A stretch of DNA of 7,958 bases from NCBI GenBank assembly GCA_038244055.1, contig JBBRTW010000346.1, positions 1 through 7,958 on the forward strand, written 5' to 3'. This DNA is from DASPKW01 sp038244055. Lineage in GTDB: Bacteria > Planctomycetota > Phycisphaerae > Tepidisphaerales > Tepidisphaeraceae. Shown one piece after another: positions 5,721 to 7,958 of the stretch (positions within the stretch are counted from its first letter, which is position 1; each line of letters opens with the position of its first letter). The notes under the pieces are model-generated. The model searched no databases. It was given only the letters and a program-made list of their open reading frames with translations, and was not told the DNA's origin. A program made the translations under genes and the position numbers.

Positions 5721-5985
5721 TTGCTCCCGGACGAGAGTCATGCGGATTCAATGCAATGGTAGTAAAAAATAAGAGTGCCGCGCGGCGCGCAACCAAAACG
5801 GGGATGTTGAAGGGTTATTTCCATTTCCATATCTCGGGCCACCCGCGTGGGATGGACCAAAGCGGACGGGATCGGGCGATGTGTCGCGGGGATTGTCGTA
5901 TATTTGGAGGCATCAAGTCAACTAAAATCGGTTGTGCTGACATTTCCGCCTTGAACCCATCCCGCGCTCCGGTACTCTATGCCCA
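5721..5985. other. intergenic stretch without a recognisable gene
   Basis: This is the rest of the long spacer between the aldolase and dacB. It is less GC-rich than the genes. A plus-strand frame is open from 5693 to 6154, but its translation runs into the dacB signal-peptide region in another frame, has no family look and has many unusual residues for this genome, so I do not call it. TTGAAG (5805) followed after about 17 bases by TATCTC, and TAAAAT near 5924, are loose promoter-like words only. No tRNA or known RNA fold is apparent. Confidence 0.5.
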
Positions 5986-6054
5986 GGCCGAATGGATTCG
6001 GCCGCCGGTCATCGTGCGCCCGGCCTCGATCTCCTTCCTCGATCCCCTGCGAGG
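5986..6054 (+). promoter_or_regulatory. dacB leader: hairpin palindrome and possible SD-masking stem
   Basis: GGCCGAAT (5986-5993) and ATTCGGCC (5996-6003) form a perfect 8-bp palindrome with a GG centre, 60 bases before the dacB start. Nearer the gene, CCTCG (6037-6041) can pair with CGAGG (6050-6054), which includes the GAGG Shine-Dalgarno, and a second CCTCG occurs at 6024-6028. If transcribed, this leader could fold so that the ribosome site is hidden. A short 5-bp stem is weak evidence; the palindrome could instead be a protein-binding site. Confidence 0.35.
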
Positions 6055-6062
6055 TTTCACGG

Positions 6063-7535
6063 ATGAAGCGGTTTTTGAACTTCACCCTCCCCTTATTGCC
6101 CGCATTGCTCATCGCGAGCATGCTTTGTCTCCCGGCCAGCGCTGGCTTGAATGAAGACATCGGCGCGGTCCTGCGCGATAAAGCCCTCGCCCGCGCGGAA
6201 GTGGGCATCGAAATCCTGCGCCTGTCCAGCGATCCCAAGGCCACGCAGGTACTCTTCCGCCACAATTCCGAAATCCCCCTCATCCCCGCCAGCAACCTCA
6301 AACTCGCCACCACCTCGGCCGCCCTCGACACCTTCGGCCCGGATTTCAAATTCCGCACGCTCCTGCTCCAGCATAACAAAGACCTGGTCCTGATCGGCGA
6401 TGGCGACCCGACTTTGGGCGATTCCGAACTCCTCCGCAAATCCGGCTGGGATTCGACCACGCTCTTCAAGAACTGGGCCAAGCAGCTAAAAGCCAAGGGC
6501 CTGGTCCATTTCGATCGCCTGGTCGTCGATGACAGTGTCTTCGATCAGCAGTTCTTTCATCCAAGCTGGCCGGCCGAGCAGTTCCAAAAGCATTACTGCG
6601 CCCAGGTGGGCGGCCTGAATCTCAACACCAACCGCATCGATTTCTACATCCGCCCCACGACCTCCGGCGAGCTCGTTCAATACGCGATGGACCCGCCCAC
6701 GCGCTACGCAACCGTCCGCAACACCTGCATCACCGCGGGCGATCAGCTCATCGGCCTGGCGCGGCACGATGGCACCAACACGATCCTCCTCAGCGGCCGG
6801 GCACGCGGCGGCGATGTCAGCTATGGCGTGACCATTCACGATCCGGCGCTCTTCACGGCGACGACCCTCGCCGAGACTTTCGCGGCCGGTGGAATCACCT
6901 TCAAGACCGCCGCCCCCGCGCGCGATCGCACGCTCCGGGCCGGGCTGATCAAGAATGGCGTCGATGAAAAGAGCGGCTGGACCGTCCTGGCGATTCTGGA
7001 AACGCCGATGGCGACCGTCCTGGCGCGGGCCAACAAAGACTCCATCAACCTCTACGCCGAAGCCCTCTGCAAGCGCCTGGGCGCTGAAGCCTCCGGCGAA
7101 TCCGGCTCCTGGAAAAACGGCACCGCCGCGGTCGGCAAATTCCTCACGAAAATTGGCGTGGATTCCAGCGAATTCCGCCTCGATGATGGCTGCGGCCTCT
7201 CCAGGGAGAACGTCATCTCCGCCAACGCCCTCTGCCGCGTGCTGGAGCATAACTTCCACTCATCCAGCAAGGAGGCCTTCATGACCAGCCTGGCCATCGC
7301 CGGCAAGGATGGCACGCTCGAGCACCGCTTCCCCGGCGCGATGTCCGATCTCCATGGCCGGGTATTGGGCAAGTCCGGCTTCGTCAACCAGGTGCGCACG
7401 CTCTCGGGCTATCTCAAGGCGAAGGATGAGCAGTGGTATGCCTTCTCGATCCTCATGAATCAGATGCCCGATACGGCCACGGGGAAGAATTTGCAGGAGA
7501 TCATCGTCCGCGCGATCGATGCGCAATCACGGTAA
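6063..7535 (+). CDS. dacB: D-alanyl-D-alanine carboxypeptidase/endopeptidase (PBP4 type, peptidase S13)
   Basis: This is an exported class C low-molecular-weight penicillin-binding protein that trims D-Ala from, or cuts cross-links in, peptidoglycan. The 490 residues fit the family (E. coli DacB, 477). Residues 1-27 are a signal peptide (MKRF, a hydrophobic core, cleavage after PASA). The acylating serine is in SNLK (S77, K80); the second motif is SIN (327-329, in KDSINLYAEAL); the third is KSG (437-439) where KTG is usual. DGDPTLG (113-119), YCAQVGGLNLNTNRI (178-192) and DDGCGLS (374-380, usually DGSGLS) are further S13 marks, and the 80-330 span holds the expected inserted domains. ATG 6063 has GAGG (6051-6054) 8 bases before it and gives the signal peptide; the frame is open to 5979 without support. 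A terminator-like stem follows. It supports a peptidoglycan-containing cell wall. Confidence 0.95.
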   Translation: MKRFLNFTLPLLPALLIASMLCLPASAGLNEDIGAVLRDKALARAEVGIEILRLSSDPKATQVLFRHNSEIPLIPASNLKLATTSAALDTFGPDFKFRTLLLQHNKDLVLIGDGDPTLGDSELLRKSGWDSTTLFKNWAKQLKAKGLVHFDRLVVDDSVFDQQFFHPSWPAEQFQKHYCAQVGGLNLNTNRIDFYIRPTTSGELVQYAMDPPTRYATVRNTCITAGDQLIGLARHDGTNTILLSGRARGGDVSYGVTIHDPALFTATTLAETFAAGGITFKTAAPARDRTLRAGLIKNGVDEKSGWTVLAILETPMATVLARANKDSINLYAEALCKRLGAEASGESGSWKNGTAAVGKFLTKIGVDSSEFRLDDGCGLSRENVISANALCRVLEHNFHSSSKEAFMTSLAIAGKDGTLEHRFPGAMSDLHGRVLGKSGFVNQVRTLSGYLKAKDEQWYAFSILMNQMPDTATGKNLQEIIVRAIDAQSR

Positions 7536-7543
7536 AGTCGATC

Positions 7544-7582
7544 CCACCCCGGGCCGCCATGGCGAGCCGGTTCCCGGGGTGG
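7544..7582 (+). terminator. terminator-like stem-loop after dacB
   Basis: CCACCCCGGG (7544-7553) pairs perfectly with CCCGGGGTGG (7573-7582), and GTCG/CGAC (7537-7540 and 7585-7588) can extend it. The 19-base loop contains the palindrome CGCCATGGCG (7555-7564). It begins just after the dacB stop. The following bases are GGTTGTGTGTT, only moderately T-rich, so it is a likely transcript-end hairpin but not a textbook intrinsic terminator. Confidence 0.55.
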
Positions 7583-7610
7583 TGCGACGGTTGTGTGTTA
7601 ACCCGGATTA

Positions 7611-7788
7611 TTCACCACGAAAAACACGAAATGCACGAAGAGGAATGAAGCAAAGGACTTACAGTCAAGAAGTCGGTAAACGGTGAACGCACGTTGCGCA
7701 AATTGCATTTCTACTCTTCACCCCTCTTCACCCCTCTTCACCCCTCTTCTCCGATCTTCTTCGTGTCCTTCGTGTACTTCGTGGTTAA
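7611..7788. repeat. CACGAA/TTCGTG foldback with internal 10-bp tandem repeat
   Basis: Arms at 7611-7640 and 7759-7788 are inverted copies matching at 24 of 30 positions. Each holds three spaced copies of CACGAA or TTCGTG, about 8-10 bases apart. Inside, four 10-bp units ending CTCTTCA (last one CTCTTCT) run from 7711 to 7750, three of them beginning CCC. The word GAAGAGGAATGAAG (7637-7650) is nearly complementary to those units, so the stem can continue inward in several registers. The element sits between the convergent dacB and the minus-strand partial gene. The TTCGTG series resembles that beside the foldback at 3033-3060, suggesting one repeat family. Confidence 0.7.
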
Positions 7789-7796
7789 TCGAATGG

Positions 7797-7958
7797 TTAT
7801 GCCGCCGCCGGGATCGCCCCGCCCTGCAGGGTGAAGCTGACCGGCACGCTGCCGAGGCCGACCTGTCCACGGCTGCTGACCCAGTAGGCGCTGAGCCACA
7901 CGGTTGCGCCGCTGGACACCGTGTTGGGGAAGATCAGCTGCGCGATCGTGCGCGTGGC
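7797..7958 (-). CDS. C-terminal end of an unrecognised protein (partial)
   Basis: On the minus strand the frame is open from the window edge to TAA (7799-7797), giving 53 codons ending SFTLQGGAIPAAA. The codons are GC-rich at the third position, like the other genes. The alternation of hydrophobic and small residues (TVWLSAYWVSSRG, then GSVPVSFTL) suggests beta-strands near the end of a beta-sandwich or fibronectin III-like domain, which is a guess. There are no catalytic residues to read. The gene converges on dacB, with the foldback repeat between them. Confidence 0.6.
   Translation of the reverse strand, partial: ATRTIAQLIFPNTVSSGATVWLSAYWVSSRGQVGLGSVPVSFTLQGGAIPAAA

Noticed and set aside
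5693..6154. 153-codon plus-strand frame in the aldolase-dacB spacer
   Set aside because: The translation shows no family features, starts inside a terminator-like stem and overlaps the dacB start and signal peptide in another frame.
6486..7259. 257-codon minus-strand frame opposite dacB
   Set aside because: It is the complement of dacB codons, and the S13 motifs on the plus strand settle the coding strand.
7611..7788. CRISPR array from spaced TTCGTG and 10-bp units
   Set aside because: Units are only 6-10 bases, spacers are a few bases and variable, and arms are inverted; there are no cas genes.

Overview
This 7,958-base window looks like ordinary chromosome from a GC-rich, slow-lifestyle environmental bacterium. 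Planctomycetota (Phycisphaerae-like) is my best guess. It rests on a secreted protein resembling the DUF1080/3-keto-disaccharide-hydrolase family, scattered single biosynthetic genes, weak or absent Shine-Dalgarno (SD) sites, and gaps full of short interspersed repeats of a style I associate with that group. The phylum is inference. No phage, plasmid, CRISPR or transposase gene is visible.

Layout. 1-61: possible last codons of an upstream plus-strand gene. 239-952 (+): tsaB, for the universal tRNA modification t6A. 1183-1866 (+): a secreted concanavalin-like domain protein. 1875-2177 (-): a YecH-family small putative metal-binding protein with a His/Asp-rich tail, convergent with its left neighbour. 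2375-2869 (+): an unrecognised four-helix membrane protein, divergent from the YecH-like gene across a palindrome-bearing spacer. 3067-4272 (-): trpB, alone, without trpA. 4486-5556 (+): a DapA/NAL-superfamily aldolase with the Schiff-base lysine but a changed substrate motif. 6063-7535 (+): a secreted PBP4-type D-Ala-D-Ala carboxypeptidase (dacB). 7797-7958 (-): the last 53 codons of an unrecognised protein.

The genes do not form one pathway. They cover tRNA modification, tryptophan synthesis, cell-wall maintenance, a probable keto-acid aldolase and a possible metal handler, and almost every gene is its own transcription unit. The noncoding DNA is the striking part. Six spacers carry structured repeats: a 4 x 7-bp tandem at 157-184; foldbacks at 975-1108, 2893-3023, 4330-4397 and 7611-7788; and a REP/inverted-REP pair at 5558-5661. 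In that pair the two hairpin copies differ only by compensatory base-pair changes and share a GTAG foot, a hallmark of REP elements moved by RAYT (TnpA_REP) transposases. The foldbacks at 975-1108 and 4330-4397 have a 12-mer in common, so they may be related. The likeliest undescribed material here is this intergenic repeat population, not a protein system.
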